Shown here one piece after another: positions 1 to 9,222 of a stretch of 64,000 nt of DNA. Source of the DNA: Paramicrobacterium sp051513965 (GTDB taxonomy: Bacteria; Actinomycetota; Actinomycetes; Actinomycetales; Microbacteriaceae); contig NZ_CP195847.1 of assembly GCF_051513965.1 (NCBI RefSeq), positions 1,984,001 to 2,048,000 of the forward strand, read 5' to 3'. How positions within the stretch are numbered: position 1 is the first letter of the stretch; every line of letters starts with the position of its first letter. Made by a program: the position numbers and the translations under genes. Below the pieces are notes generated by a model. That model was given only the letters and a program-made list of their open reading frames with translations. It was not told the DNA's origin and made no database searches.

Positions 1-9
1 GTGCCCCCT

Positions 10-1140
10 CTAGCGAATCGCCGTCACCAGCGCTGCCTCGAGCGCAAGCGCCGGTGCCACATTACCCGCGATCCGACGTCGTGCCTGTCGGATCGCGTCC
101 ATTGTCTGAAGCGTACGTGCCGCGTCGGTGGCTTCTGCCTTGCGACGCAGATCGTCAGCGAACTCTCGGTTGATGATCGCGTGGGCACGACCGAGCTGGA
201 TCATCGTGATGTCACGGTACATCGAGAGCAGGTCAACGAGGATGCGGTCGATGCCGTCGCGCAGGCTCCGTGTCGCGCGCCGCTTCTGATCTTCCTCGAG
301 ACTCTTGATCTGACTGCGCAGCGCGGGCGGGATCGTCTGCCCTGGCTCGAGGCCGAGGGAGCGCATGACGCTCTCGCGCTCAGCCTCGTCGCGCTCGGAG
401 GTGAACGCCTTCGCGTCGTCTCCGGCGATCTCGAGCATGCCGGCGGCAGCCATGACGGCATCTGTGACAGACCGCATCGACAGCGCGGTCCGGAGAGTCT
501 GCTCGCGACGTGAGAGCGCGTCGCCGTCCGTTGCGAGACGCTTCGCCATGCCGATGTGGCTCTGGGCCAGGCGGGCCGCGCGCTCAGCCGTCGTCGCGTC
601 CACCCCGAGCTGGCTCTGCAGAAGCTCGGCGACGTCGTCGACGTCCGGCAGCCGCAGACGAAGCGTGCGAACACGACTCCGGATCGTCGGCAGCATGTCG
701 GCGTCACTCGGCGCACAGAGAATCCAGACCGTTCGCTCGGGCGGCTCTTCGAGTGCCTTCAACAGAACGTTGCTCGTGCGCTCGGTCATGCGATCGGCAT
801 CCTCGATCACCATCACCCGGTAGCTGCCCACCGACGGCGAGTAATACGAGGTGGTCGCGAACTCGCGCACCTCGCGGATGGTGTACGTGACATTCTCGGT
901 GCTCAGGATCGACAGGTCGGGATGCGTGCGCGATTCGACCTGAGCGAGCGTCTGGTCGTCGCCGTCGGGGCTGCCGCTCAGAAGCGCGGCTGCGAAGGCG
1001 AACGCCATGTTCGAGCGGCCAGAGCCCGGAGGGCCGGTGATGAGCCACGCGTGGGTCATCGACGAGCTCGATGCGGATGCCGCGGAGCGCAGCACGTCAA
1101 CAGCCTCAGTCTGCCCCGTCAGGTCGCTCCATGCGTTCAC
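10..1140 (-). CDS. holB: DNA polymerase III subunit delta'
   Basis: This is the clamp-loader delta' subunit, an AAA+ protein that helps load the beta sliding clamp during replication. The 376-residue protein starts at a GTG. It carries a P-loop-like segment GPPGSGRSN near residue 37, in which the usual GKT/S is degenerate, as is typical for delta'. The conserved KALEEPPERT segment of clamp loaders follows near residue 125, and the sensor-type SRVR lies after it. It is followed by no gene on this strand inside the window and lies 68 bp downstream of tmk. The order topA-tmk-holB is common in actinobacteria. Confidence is high for the family; the weak ribosome site leaves the exact start slightly uncertain. 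Confidence 0.93.
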   Translation of the reverse strand: MNAWSDLTGQTEAVDVLRSAASASSSSMTHAWLITGPPGSGRSNMAFAFAAALLSGSPDGDDQTLAQVESRTHPDLSILSTENVTYTIREVREFATTSYYSPSVGSYRVMVIEDADRMTERTSNVLLKALEEPPERTVWILCAPSDADMLPTIRSRVRTLRLRLPDVDDVAELLQSQLGVDATTAERAARLAQSHIGMAKRLATDGDALSRREQTLRTALSMRSVTDAVMAAAGMLEIAGDDAKAFTSERDEAERESVMRSLGLEPGQTIPPALRSQIKSLEEDQKRRATRSLRDGIDRILVDLLSMYRDITMIQLGRAHAIINREFADDLRRKAEATDAARTLQTMDAIRQARRRIAGNVAPALALEAALVTAIR

Positions 1141-1208
1141 GCGGACAAGCCTACCTGCGGCATCTGACGCGCATCGACTCCGGGGATGCAGTCGTCGAGT
1201 GCGCGGTC

Positions 1209-1826
1209 TCAGCCGAGCAGCTGCTCCACGCGTGCCCGGATGTCCGACGCGATCGCCTCGGGCTCACGCGCGGCATCGAGCACGATGAATCTCGGGTCGG
1301 TTGCGGCCATGTCGAGGTATGCGGCACGCACTCGTGCGTGGAACTCCGCTTTCTCGGCCTCGAGTCGGTCGAAGCGCTTCTCGGCGGCGTCCAGACGCTG
1401 CCTGGCGGCGGTTTCGTCGAGGTCGAGAAGGACCGTGAGGTCGGGAAGCAGGCCGTCGACCGCCCACATCGACAGGTCGCGGATCGTGTCACCCGCGAGC
1501 ACGCGTCCGGCACCCTGGTAGGCAACGGACGAGTCGATGTAGCGGTCTTGGATCACGACCATGCCGGCCTCGAGCGCGGGACGCACCTTGGTCGCGATGT
1601 GATGCGCGCGGTCCGCGGCGTAGAGCAGCGCCTCGGCGCGAGGAGCGATGTCGCCTCGATGATGCAACACGATCTCACGGATCTGCTCACCGACCTCGGT
1701 TCCACCTGGTTCACGCGTTCGCACGACCGTGCGTCCCTGTGCGGTCAGCCACTCCTCGAGGAGCTGCGCCTGCGTCGACTTTCCGACGCCGTCGCCGCCC
1801 TCGAGGGTGATGAACAGACCGCTCAT
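1209..1826 (-). CDS. tmk: thymidylate kinase
   Basis: dTMP kinase converts dTMP to dTDP with ATP for dTTP synthesis in the cytosol. The 205-residue length is normal. The N-terminal P-loop EGGDGVGKST, the DRx-type motif in QDRYIDSSVAYQG around residue 92, and the REPGGT motif near residue 39 are all present. Its ATG overlaps the topA stop codon (ATGA), so it is translationally coupled to topA. Confidence 0.95.
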   Translation of the reverse strand: MSGLFITLEGGDGVGKSTQAQLLEEWLTAQGRTVVRTREPGGTEVGEQIREIVLHHRGDIAPRAEALLYAADRAHHIATKVRPALEAGMVVIQDRYIDSSVAYQGAGRVLAGDTIRDLSMWAVDGLLPDLTVLLDLDETAARQRLDAAEKRFDRLEAEKAEFHARVRAAYLDMAATDPRFIVLDAAREPEAIASDIRARVEQLLG

Positions 1827-4573
1827 TCGGCGCTTGAGCTCGAGGAGCTCTTCTTCGCGGGCGCCTTCTTCGCCGTGGCCTTCTTGGCGGGCGCCTTCTT
1901 GGCCGTGGCCTTCTTGGCGGGTGCCTTCTTGCGAGGCTTCGCCGGGCCCTTCGCGCGCTTGTCGGCGAGCATCTGAACAGCGCGCTCGAACGTCATGTCC
2001 TGGGGGTCTTCGCCCTTCGGAATCGTGACGTTCGTCACTCCGTCGGTGACGTAAGGGCCGAAGCGACCGTCCTTCACCCGTACGGGCTTGCCGCTCTCGG
2101 GGTCCGCGTCGAACTCCTTGAGTGCGCTCGCGGCGCGGCGGCCCGCGTACTTCGGCTGCGCGAAGATCTCGAGCGCGCCTGCGAGGTCGATGTCGAAGAT
2201 CTGCTCCTCGCTCTGCAGCGACCGCGAGTCAGTTCCCTTCTTGAGGTAAGGCCCGAAGCGTCCGTTCTGCGCGGTGATCGGCTCCCCCGACTCGGGGTCC
2301 TCGCCGACGACGCGTGGCAGGCTCAGCAGCTTGAGCGCCTGCTCCAGGTCGACGGTCTCGATGTCCATCGACTTGAACAGGGATGCCGTGCGCGGCTTCG
2401 GCGCCTTCTTGGTCTTCTTCTTCGGGGCCTCGTCCTCCGCAGGCTCAGGCTCGAGCTCGGTGACGTACGGACCGAAGCGGCCATCCTTCACGACGATGGT
2501 CTTGCCCGTCTCCGGGTTCTCGCCGAGCTCGCGGTCGCCGATCACGGGTGCGTCGGCGAGTTCGTGCGCCTTCTCGACGGTGAGCTCGTCGGGGGCGAGC
2601 CCCTCTGGAATGTTCACGCGCCGCACAGGCACCTCACCGGTCTCGGCGTTCGGCGCGGCATCGGCGTCCACAACCTCGAGGTACGGGCCGTACTTTCCGA
2701 TGCGCAGGGTGATCTCGTCGTCGATGCGCACCGAGTTGATCTCGCGGGCATCGATCTCGCCGAGGTTGTCGACGACGTGGCGGAGCCCCGCGTGCTGGTC
2801 ACTGCCGAAGTAGAACTCCTCGAGCCAGTCCAGGCGCTTGGCCTCCCCCGCTGCGATGCGGTCGAGATCCTCCTCCATGCCCGCGGTGAAGTCGTACTCC
2901 ACGAGCGAGTGGAAGTGCTCCTCGAGCAGTCGCACGACGCTGAACGCGATCCAGTTCGGAACCAGAGCGGTGCCTCGCTGCGTCACGTAGCCGCGGTCGA
3001 CGATGGTCGACAGAATCTGCGCGTACGTCGAGGGACGTCCGATTCCGAGCTCCTCGAGCCGCTTCGTGAGACTCGCCTCGGTGTAGCGCGGCGGCGGGCT
3101 CGTCTCGTGCCCCTTGGCCTCGACATCGCCGAGACCGGCCGACTGACCTTCGGTCATGGGCGGCAGTTTGGCGTTCTTGTCACGGTCGCCGCGGACTTCG
3201 TCCTGGCCTTCTTCGTAGGCGGCGAGGAACCCGCGGAAGGTGATGACGGTTCCGGATGCCGTCAGCTCAGCGGTGTTCGCGACATCGCTGTTCGGCACAT
3301 CCGACGTGATCGTGACGGTCGCCGTCTGCCCCTTGGCGTCGGCCATCTGGCTCGCGACCGTGCGCTTCCAGATCAGCTCGTAGAGCTTGAAGTCGTTGCC
3401 GCGCAGCGAGCTCTGAAGCGATGAGGGGGTGCGGAAGGTGTCTCCCGACGGCCGGATCGCCTCGTGAGCCTCCTGTGCGTTCTTCGACTTGCTCGAGTAG
3501 TAGCGAGGCTTCTCGGGCACGGAGTCGTCGCCGTAGAGCGAGCGGGCCTGCGAGCGAGCGGCATCCGTCGCCTGCTTCGACAGCGAGACGGAGTCGGTAC
3601 GCATATAGGTGATGTACCCGTTCTCGTACAGTGACTGCGCGACGCTCATCGTCTGGCGAGCCGAGAAGCGCAGCTTGCGCGCCGCCTCCTGCTGCAGAGT
3701 CGATGTCGTGAACGGCGCGGCCGGGCGACGCGAATAGGGCTTCGTCTCAAGCGAGGAGATCGATGCGGTGACTCCGTCGCCAGAAAGCGCGTTCGCGAGA
3801 GCTGTCGCCGCGGCCTCGTCAAGCTGTCGAGCCTTGGCCGAGAGCTTTCCGCTGTCGTCGAAGTCGCGTCCGGTGGCGACGCGGGTGCCGTCGAGTCGGA
3901 CGAGCTTCGCTTCGAAGCTGCTGTCGGCGCCCTCGGGCGTGATCTCGGCGGTGAGGTCCCAATAGGATGCCGCGACGAAGGCGAGCCGCTCGCGCTCACG
4001 GTCGACGACGAGACGTGTCGCCGCGGACTGCACACGTCCCGCGGACAGACCGGGGCCGACCTTGCGCCAGAGCACCGGCGAGATCTCGTAGCCGTAGACG
4101 CGGTCGAGGATGCGCCGTGTCTCCTGGGCATCCACGAGCGACTCGTTGAGCTCGCGGGTGTTGTCCTTCGCGGCGAGGATCGCGTCTTTGGTGATCTCGT
4201 GGAACACCATGCGCTTGACGGGGACCTTCGGCTTCAGCACCTGCAGCAGGTGCCAGGCGATGGCCTCTCCCTCGCGGTCCTCATCTGTGGCGAGCAGGAG
4301 TTCGTCGGCGTCCTTCAGGGCGCGCTTGAGTTCGGCGACTGTCTTCTTCTTGGTGTCGGAGACGACGTAGTACGGCTCGAAGCCGTTCTCGATGTCGACA
4401 GCGAACTTGCCAAGCGACCCCTTCTTGATCTCGGCCGGAAGCTTCTTGGGCTCGGCGAGATCACGAATGTGGCCTACGGACGACAGCACTTCATAGCCCT
4501 CGCCGAGATAGCCGGCGATGGACTTCATCTTGGTCGGCGACTCAACGATGACCAATTTCTTCGTGCCTGACAC
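1823..4573 (-). CDS. topA: DNA topoisomerase I
   Basis: Type IA topoisomerase that relaxes negative supercoils. It opens with the TOPRIM domain (KLVIVESPTK near residue 6; DEDREGEAIAWH near 98). The active-site tyrosine lies in YITYMRTDS near residue 323. Several C-terminal repeats with the pattern DGRFGPYV follow, and the protein ends in a lysine/alanine-rich tail (repeated KKAPAKKAT), the usual actinobacterial form without zinc fingers. I chose the GTG start at 4573 because an AAAGGAG ribosome site sits just upstream; an in-frame extension to 4603 reads MYGVHDERSR and looks non-coding. The coding sequence overlaps tmk by 4 bp. Confidence 0.96.
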   Translation of the reverse strand: MSGTKKLVIVESPTKMKSIAGYLGEGYEVLSSVGHIRDLAEPKKLPAEIKKGSLGKFAVDIENGFEPYYVVSDTKKKTVAELKRALKDADELLLATDEDREGEAIAWHLLQVLKPKVPVKRMVFHEITKDAILAAKDNTRELNESLVDAQETRRILDRVYGYEISPVLWRKVGPGLSAGRVQSAATRLVVDRERERLAFVAASYWDLTAEITPEGADSSFEAKLVRLDGTRVATGRDFDDSGKLSAKARQLDEAAATALANALSGDGVTASISSLETKPYSRRPAAPFTTSTLQQEAARKLRFSARQTMSVAQSLYENGYITYMRTDSVSLSKQATDAARSQARSLYGDDSVPEKPRYYSSKSKNAQEAHEAIRPSGDTFRTPSSLQSSLRGNDFKLYELIWKRTVASQMADAKGQTATVTITSDVPNSDVANTAELTASGTVITFRGFLAAYEEGQDEVRGDRDKNAKLPPMTEGQSAGLGDVEAKGHETSPPPRYTEASLTKRLEELGIGRPSTYAQILSTIVDRGYVTQRGTALVPNWIAFSVVRLLEEHFHSLVEYDFTAGMEEDLDRIAAGEAKRLDWLEEFYFGSDQHAGLRHVVDNLGEIDAREINSVRIDDEITLRIGKYGPYLEVVDADAAPNAETGEVPVRRVNIPEGLAPDELTVEKAHELADAPVIGDRELGENPETGKTIVVKDGRFGPYVTELEPEPAEDEAPKKKTKKAPKPRTASLFKSMDIETVDLEQALKLLSLPRVVGEDPESGEPITAQNGRFGPYLKKGTDSRSLQSEEQIFDIDLAGALEIFAQPKYAGRRAASALKEFDADPESGKPVRVKDGRFGPYVTDGVTNVTIPKGEDPQDMTFERAVQMLADKRAKGPAKPRKKAPAKKATAKKAPAKKATAKKAPAKKSSSSSSAE

Positions 4574-4779
4574 CCGACTCCTTTCGTCGTGCACACCATA
4601 CACACCCTGACCGAGCCGATACCTAATCGTGGCCTGTGTGAATTCTGAGCGTCGCCCACGCGCATTCGATGAAGCGCGGCAACGTCAGTACCGGAAACAG
4701 AGTGTCGCACATTTCTGTTCCCAAGCCGTACTTCCGCCGTGACTCTTGCGCTCTGCGCGCAATGGCACACAATTGGGAT

Positions 4780-5016
4780 ATGAACAACACCTCAGGCAGC
4801 AGCTACACCGCAAAGCTCACGGACGGCCCGCTTGAGGGGAAGACGATCTCGATCGACTTCTTGCCTTCGGGGGACGTCAAGCCGTCGATCGAGGTTCCGG
4901 TCGACGAGGGCAAGGCCTATCTCTATGTGATGACCGGCGACTCGGAGTACGAAGAGGAGAACTCCGACCGTCCCACGGCCGTCGGCTATCGCTATCGCAC
5001 CACCTCCTACAGCTGA
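4780..5016 (+). CDS. small conserved hypothetical protein
   Basis: A 78-residue acidic protein that I do not recognise. It starts MNNTSGSSYTAKLTDGPLEG and ends with GYRYRTTSYS, and is hydrophilic with no membrane segment. The pattern of alternating short strands (KTISIDFLPSG, KAYLYVMTGDSE) suggests a small beta-rich domain. An ATG 18 bp upstream is also possible, and neither start has a strong ribosome site. It stands alone between topA and the pilus locus, on the opposite strand to both. Confidence 0.6.
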   Translation: MNNTSGSSYTAKLTDGPLEGKTISIDFLPSGDVKPSIEVPVDEGKAYLYVMTGDSEYEEENSDRPTAVGYRYRTTSYS

Positions 5017-5064
5017 TCGACCCCGCGAACGTTCGCGCCCTCAGTTAAGAGGACCGGTTCGCAG

Positions 5065-5436
5065 TCACCGACGGACCGACTGAGTGGGGTCGGGGCCGGC
5101 TCTCGACCGAGCGATGGCGGGCAGCCCCATCACGTTCACCGAGACCTGCACAGTGGCGACGAGTCCGTCGATCGCGCAGGACTCGAGGGTTGCGCCGTTG
5201 AGCTGCGCCGCACGCGAGGCCACCGCGCAGGGGTCTCCGGTCGTGAACCCCAGAGCCGTGTCTGCTACGGCGAGCGCCGCGGCATCCGCTGCTCCGGCGG
5301 CTACCTGGCGTGACTGATACGCGGCACAGAGCGGTGCAAGGATGCCGAGCAGCACGACGATCGCCGCGACGAGTGCGACTCCGAGCACCGATGCCGACCC
5401 CTCCGCGTCGGCGACACGGGGTCTCATGGCGCTCAC
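5065..5436 (-). CDS. Rv3654c-like / TadE-associated pilus-assembly protein
   Basis: Last gene of the Flp/Tad pilus locus. The ~120-residue protein has one N-terminal membrane helix (VLGVALVAAIVVLLGILAPLCAA) followed by an alanine-rich segment with QSRQVAAGAADAAALAVADTAL. That is the pattern of the pseudopilin-like proteins encoded last in actinobacterial tad loci ('helicase/secretion neighborhood' TadE-like family). The GTG at 5436 overlaps the upstream stop codon; an internal ATG at 5427 is an alternative start. It is probably a minor pilin or assembly factor at the membrane. Confidence 0.75.
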   Translation of the reverse strand: MSAMRPRVADAEGSASVLGVALVAAIVVLLGILAPLCAAYQSRQVAAGAADAAALAVADTALGFTTGDPCAVASRAAQLNGATLESCAIDGLVATVQVSVNVMGLPAIARSRAGPDPTQSVRR

Positions 5437-5771
5437 TGGCCACCCGCCAGCGCGCAGCTGCGCGCCGACACATCGAGGGGCAGAACGCTCGCCCGCGCGG
5501 TGACCGTCGCACAGACGAAGTCGCCGCTCGCCGAGGTGGAGACTCCGGCCCCGGGAACGAGGGTGCTGACCCGCGCTCGGGCGAGACCGATGTCATCGCC
5601 GCGCGCGACCGTCCGCGCAGCGTCGGCCGCGGCATCCGTGACTCTCACCTGCAGAGCGGCGGCCTGCAACCCCCAGATGCACAGGGCGAGCACGAGCATC
5701 ACAGCGGGGATCACGACCGCGAACTCCGCTGCGATGCTGCCGTGCTCGGTGTTATCCGACGGTGAGCGCAC
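5433..5771 (-). CDS. TadE-like minor pilin protein
   Basis: TadE family protein of 112 residues. The hallmark N-terminal stretch HGSIAAEFAVVIPAVM combines a prepilin-type glycine and glutamate with the hydrophobic helix that follows. After the helix comes QVRVTDAAADAARTVARGDD, typical of TadE-like pseudopilins. The GTG start overlaps the end of the DUF4244 gene by about 20 bp, and the stop overlaps the next gene, so this is a tightly packed operon. It acts in assembly of Flp pili at the membrane. Confidence 0.8.
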   Translation of the reverse strand: MRSPSDNTEHGSIAAEFAVVIPAVMLVLALCIWGLQAAALQVRVTDAAADAARTVARGDDIGLARARVSTLVPGAGVSTSASGDFVCATVTARASVLPLDVSARSCALAGGQ

Positions 5772-5961
5772 GTCGCACCAGATCGGTGAGGATGCCGCGC
5801 ACCTCGTCGCTCTTCATGATGACGACGAGCAAGCCGGCGAAGCCGACGGCCGCCATCGTGGCGATGGCGTACTCGGCGGTTGCGGCTCCCTCGTCGTCCA
5901 TCACTCGATCGAGCAGGGCGCGGGCTGGTGAGGTCGTGTGTGTGGCAGGTGGTTGCGGCAT
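5752..5961 (-). CDS. DUF4244 protein, candidate Flp-type major pilin
   Basis: A 69-residue protein with DDEGAATAEYAIATMAAVGFAGLLVVI, the DUF4244/Flp-pilin arrangement: a processing-site glycine/alanine and an E followed by one hydrophobic helix. In actinobacterial tad loci this small gene sits just before TadE, as here. I chose the ATG at 5961 because a GAAAGG ribosome site lies 6 bases further upstream; an ATG two codons earlier overlaps that site. The tadA and T2SSF genes lie beyond an oppositely oriented gene pair, so this half-locus needs its own promoter. Confidence 0.8.
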   Translation of the reverse strand: MPQPPATHTTSPARALLDRVMDDEGAATAEYAIATMAAVGFAGLLVVIMKSDEVRGILTDLVRRALTVG

Positions 5962-6183
5962 GTGCATCCTTTCGTCTCCCGCGTGGCGGGTCGGGATGGC
6001 ACGAGCACGTCCAGTGTGCCGCGTCCAGGTGCGGCCATACCCCCCGCGATCGTGCCGCTGTGGATTGCAGGTCGTGCCGCGTGGGATGTGGACGAACGTC
6101 ACCGAGTCGCCGATTCGAGGACGCACAACTTAATATGTGGACATGTTCTTCGGCATGATGCAGCGACGCGCAGCGGTGATCGG

Positions 6184-7407
6184 ATGACGTATGCTCCCCT
6201 TCACGGCATCCGGGTCATCGAGCTCGGCAACTACATCGCCGCCCCGACCGCGGGGCGTCTGCTCGCGGACTTCGGCGCCGATGTCATCAAGGTCGAGCGA
6301 CCGCGGACCGGAGACGAGCTGCGTCGTTGGCGGCTCTTCGCCGGCGACACGTCGATGCTCTACCGGACGACGAATCGGGGCAAGCGCTCGATCGTGATCG
6401 ATCTGCGCAGCGAGGAGGGTCGCCAAATCGTGCTCGACCTGCTGCGAACAGCCGATGTTCTTCTGGAGAACTTCCGCCCCGGCACCCTCGAGAGATGGGG
6501 GCTCGATCAGGCAGCACTCGATGCGGCGAACCCCGACCTCGTGATCGCGCGGATCTCCGCGTTCGGGCAGACCGGGCCTCTGTCGCATCGCCCCGGGTTC
6601 GCGGCGGTCGCGGAGGCGTACGGCGGATTCCGGGAGCTCGTCGGTGAGCCGGGACGTCCACCGAGCCGCACGGGAGTCTCGATCGGTGACACGATCGCGG
6701 GAATCTACGCGGCCTTCGGCGCGGTCATGTCACTGTACGAACGCGACCGCGCGGGCTCGAAACGAGGCGCGACGCCCATCGACATGCGCACCATTGACGT
6801 CGCCCTCAACGAGGTGATGCTGTCGGTCACCGAGTCGCTCGTTCCCGAGTGGGAGGCCTACGGTGTGCGACGAGAGCGCACGGGCGGGAGGATGCCGGGA
6901 ATCGCGCCGTCCAACGCATACCTCTGCGCCGACGGCAAGAGCATCGTCGTCGCGGGCAATGGCGACGCCATCTTCCAGCGCTACATGCGGCTCATCGGGC
7001 GAGAGGATCTGGCGGAGGACCCAGCGCTCCAGTCGAACGAGGGTCGCTGGGAGGCACGCGATCTGCTGGACGATGCGATCGGAGCGTGGACGGCGCAGCA
7101 CTCGAGCACCGACGCGCTCGCACTGCTCGACGCGGCCGAAGTGCCCTCCGGTCCTATATATACGGCAGAGGACGTGAGCGCTGACGAACAGTATGCCGCT
7201 CGCGGCATGGTCCAGCGCTTTGACGTGCACGATGGCGAGCAAGTGCGCACGAACGTCGGCTTTCCCGGCATCGTTCCCGTCGTCGGCGGAGCTTCGCTCC
7301 CGATCCGGAGCCTCGGGCCCGAGCTCGGCGAGCACACACGCGAGGTGCTCACCGAGCTCGGCTGGGTGACCGAGCGCATCGACGCGTACGAGGAGGCGCT
7401 CGCATGA
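6184..7407 (+). CDS. CaiB/BaiF family (class III) CoA-transferase
   Basis: A 407-residue class III CoA-transferase that moves CoA between carboxylic acids. The opening segment LHGIRVIELGNYIAAPTAGRLLADFGADVIKVE is diagnostic, as are FRPGTLERWGL, ISAFGQTGP and the conserved aspartate in GVSIGDTIAGIYA. It overlaps the downstream HMG-CoA-lyase-like gene by 4 bp, so the two probably work in sequence: activate a hydroxy-dicarboxylate to its CoA ester, then cleave it. The substrate is not determined. The pair is oriented against, and placed inside, the pilus locus. The ribosome site is weak. Just upstream is a small inverted repeat ATGTGGACAT that could be a regulator site. Confidence 0.88.
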   Translation: MTYAPLHGIRVIELGNYIAAPTAGRLLADFGADVIKVERPRTGDELRRWRLFAGDTSMLYRTTNRGKRSIVIDLRSEEGRQIVLDLLRTADVLLENFRPGTLERWGLDQAALDAANPDLVIARISAFGQTGPLSHRPGFAAVAEAYGGFRELVGEPGRPPSRTGVSIGDTIAGIYAAFGAVMSLYERDRAGSKRGATPIDMRTIDVALNEVMLSVTESLVPEWEAYGVRRERTGGRMPGIAPSNAYLCADGKSIVVAGNGDAIFQRYMRLIGREDLAEDPALQSNEGRWEARDLLDDAIGAWTAQHSSTDALALLDAAEVPSGPIYTAEDVSADEQYAARGMVQRFDVHDGEQVRTNVGFPGIVPVVGGASLPIRSLGPELGEHTREVLTELGWVTERIDAYEEALA

Positions 7408-8318
7408 CCGTGCAGTTTCGCGACGTGACGCTGCGAGACGGACTCCAGCTCGCCGGGAAGAACCTCTCGACGGAGCGCAAGGTCCGACTCGTGCGTGAGC
7501 TGCTGCGCCTCGGCGTGGAGCACATCGAGGTCGGTTCGATGGCGCGACCCGACCTCGTGCCGACGATGGCTGATTCGCTCGACGTGGTCGCGGCGCTGTC
7601 CGACGACGAGATCGAGCGTGCCTGGCTGTGGGTCGCGACACCGCGGCACGTCGAGAAGGCCCTGCACTCTGGGGCGCGACGGTTCCAGTACTGCTTCTCG
7701 GCATCCGACAGTCACAACAGGGCGAACATCGGGCGTGACACCGAGACTTCGATCGCGGCCATGCCGTATGCCGTCGCAGCGGCGCGCTCCGTCGGCGGAC
7801 GCATTCAGCTCTGCATCGCGACCGCGTTCACGTGCCCGTTCGAGGGCGTCGTGCCCATCGAGCGGTTCGAGCGCATTCTCGACGACCCGCGCACAGAGGG
7901 AGCATCCGACGTCGTGGTGGCCGACACGCTCGGTCAGGCCCATCCAGACGAGGTGGAGCGCCGCATCGCTCTCGCCTCCCGGCGACGCCCGGAGCTCGGC
8001 ATCGTCTTCCACGGTCACGACACGTGGGGGCTCGGCGTCGCCAATGCCGTGGCCGCTGTTCGAGGCGGCGCGACGGTGCTGGACGGCGCGCTCGCGGGGC
8101 TCGGCGGCTGCCCCTTCGCGCCGGGAGCGTCGGGCAACACCGCCACGGAGGACCTCGCGTTCGCGCTGCGGCCCGAGTGGGTCACGCCTCGCACCTTCGC
8201 GCAGCTGGTCGCGCTCGGTGAGGACGTCAGTGCGCTTCTCGATGAGCCGAACCGATCGCGCGCTCGTGACGGCGCACGCAGCCGCGCGCACGCGTTCGAG
8301 TGGGTCATCGACGACTGA
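7404..8318 (+). CDS. hydroxymethylglutaryl-CoA lyase-like protein
   Basis: A 304-residue DRE-TIM metallolyase. RDVTLRDGLQ provides the start-of-barrel motif and HGHDTWGLG the metal-binding HxH-D. GLGGCPFAPGASGNTATED closely matches the HMG-CoA lyase signature with its active-site cysteine. The family cleaves HMG-CoA or related 3-hydroxy-3-methylacyl-CoA esters to acetyl-CoA plus an oxoacid. It is coupled by a 4-bp overlap to the CoA-transferase and is probably used on the ester that enzyme makes (HMG- or citramalyl-type, inferred). It converges on the T2SSF gene with only about 10 bp between. Confidence 0.85.
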   Translation: MTVQFRDVTLRDGLQLAGKNLSTERKVRLVRELLRLGVEHIEVGSMARPDLVPTMADSLDVVAALSDDEIERAWLWVATPRHVEKALHSGARRFQYCFSASDSHNRANIGRDTETSIAAMPYAVAAARSVGGRIQLCIATAFTCPFEGVVPIERFERILDDPRTEGASDVVVADTLGQAHPDEVERRIALASRRRPELGIVFHGHDTWGLGVANAVAAVRGGATVLDGALAGLGGCPFAPGASGNTATEDLAFALRPEWVTPRTFAQLVALGEDVSALLDEPNRSRARDGARSRAHAFEWVIDD

Positions 8319-8328
8319 CGCACGCGGG

Positions 8329-9222
8329 TCAGATGCCGAGATGCGTGGTCGAGAGGATGCCGATCATCATCGGCGCCACCCCGAGAAGCATGAACGCCGG
8401 CAGCACGCACACGCCGAGTGGCACCATGAGCTTCGTCGACAGCGTGGCGGCGCGCTGAGCCGCAGAGGATGCCGCATCACGCCGCACGCGCGAGGCTTCG
8501 CTCCGCAGCAGATCGACCGCGGGCACACCGGCACGCTCCGCCAGCGCGATGACGTCGTCGACGGAGTCGCCCCGCACGTCGAGCCCGAGCTCGTCGCAGG
8601 CATCCGACACGATGCCTCGCGCACGGTCGATGCTCGTCCCACCCGAGAGCGCGATCGCCATCAGATCGATCTCGAGTCCCGGTGCCCTATCGACCGGTCG
8701 GGCGCGGCGGGCGAGTGCTGCGCTCCAGCGCCAGCCACCAATCATGAGCAGAACGCCGCCCACGCCGCAGCCGATGCCGAGCGGGGTCGTAAGCGCCTGC
8801 GCGGTGTCGAAACCGAGGAGCATCCCGAACCCGATTCCCACAAGCGGGAGCAGCATCACCAGCCGCGCGGTCGCATTGGGGCCAGCGAGGGATGCCGCGA
8901 TGTCACGCTGCGTCTGCCCGATCGAGCGCAGTGTGGCGGCGAGCGTGTGGAGCGCTGTCGCAACGGGAGCACCGCAGCGCGATGAGACGGTGAGCGCTGC
9001 GGCGAGCGCCTGCCACGCAGAGCCGCTCTCGGCGAGCACGTCGACAGGGTCGTCGGCTGCTGCGGCCGTCGTCACCGTGTGCGCCGCCCGTGAGCGCTCC
9101 GAGAGCGACTCGTCGAGGTACCGCCAGGCCGCCCTCGGAGCGACGCCGCCGCTCATGAGCACCGCGAGACGCTCCGCGACGGACGACACCTCCTCCACCG
9201 CGGGCGTCTTCGACCGTCTCAT
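8329..9222 (-). CDS. type II secretion system F family protein (TadB/TadC-like)
   Basis: Inner-membrane platform protein of the Tad pilus machine. The 297-residue protein has a cytosolic helical F domain (ALSGGTSIDRARGIV, then an LLRSEASRVRRDAASSA segment). Hydrophobic helices lie in the middle (LVMLLPLVGIGFGMLLGF; LGIGCGVGGVLLMIGG) and at the C-terminus. Only one such gene is present, whereas many actinobacterial loci encode both TadB and TadC. The missing partner may have been lost where the CoA-transferase pair now sits. It overlaps tadA by 4 bp. Confidence 0.82.
   Translation of the reverse strand: MRRSKTPAVEEVSSVAERLAVLMSGGVAPRAAWRYLDESLSERSRAAHTVTTAAAADDPVDVLAESGSAWQALAAALTVSSRCGAPVATALHTLAATLRSIGQTQRDIAASLAGPNATARLVMLLPLVGIGFGMLLGFDTAQALTTPLGIGCGVGGVLLMIGGWRWSAALARRARPVDRAPGLEIDLMAIALSGGTSIDRARGIVSDACDELGLDVRGDSVDDVIALAERAGVPAVDLLRSEASRVRRDAASSAAQRAATLSTKLMVPLGVCVLPAFMLLGVAPMMIGILSTTHLGI

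Noticed and set aside
6981..8291. 436-codon minus-strand frame
   Set aside because: Antisense to the HMG-CoA-lyase-like gene and the end of the CoA-transferase gene, both with strong signatures.
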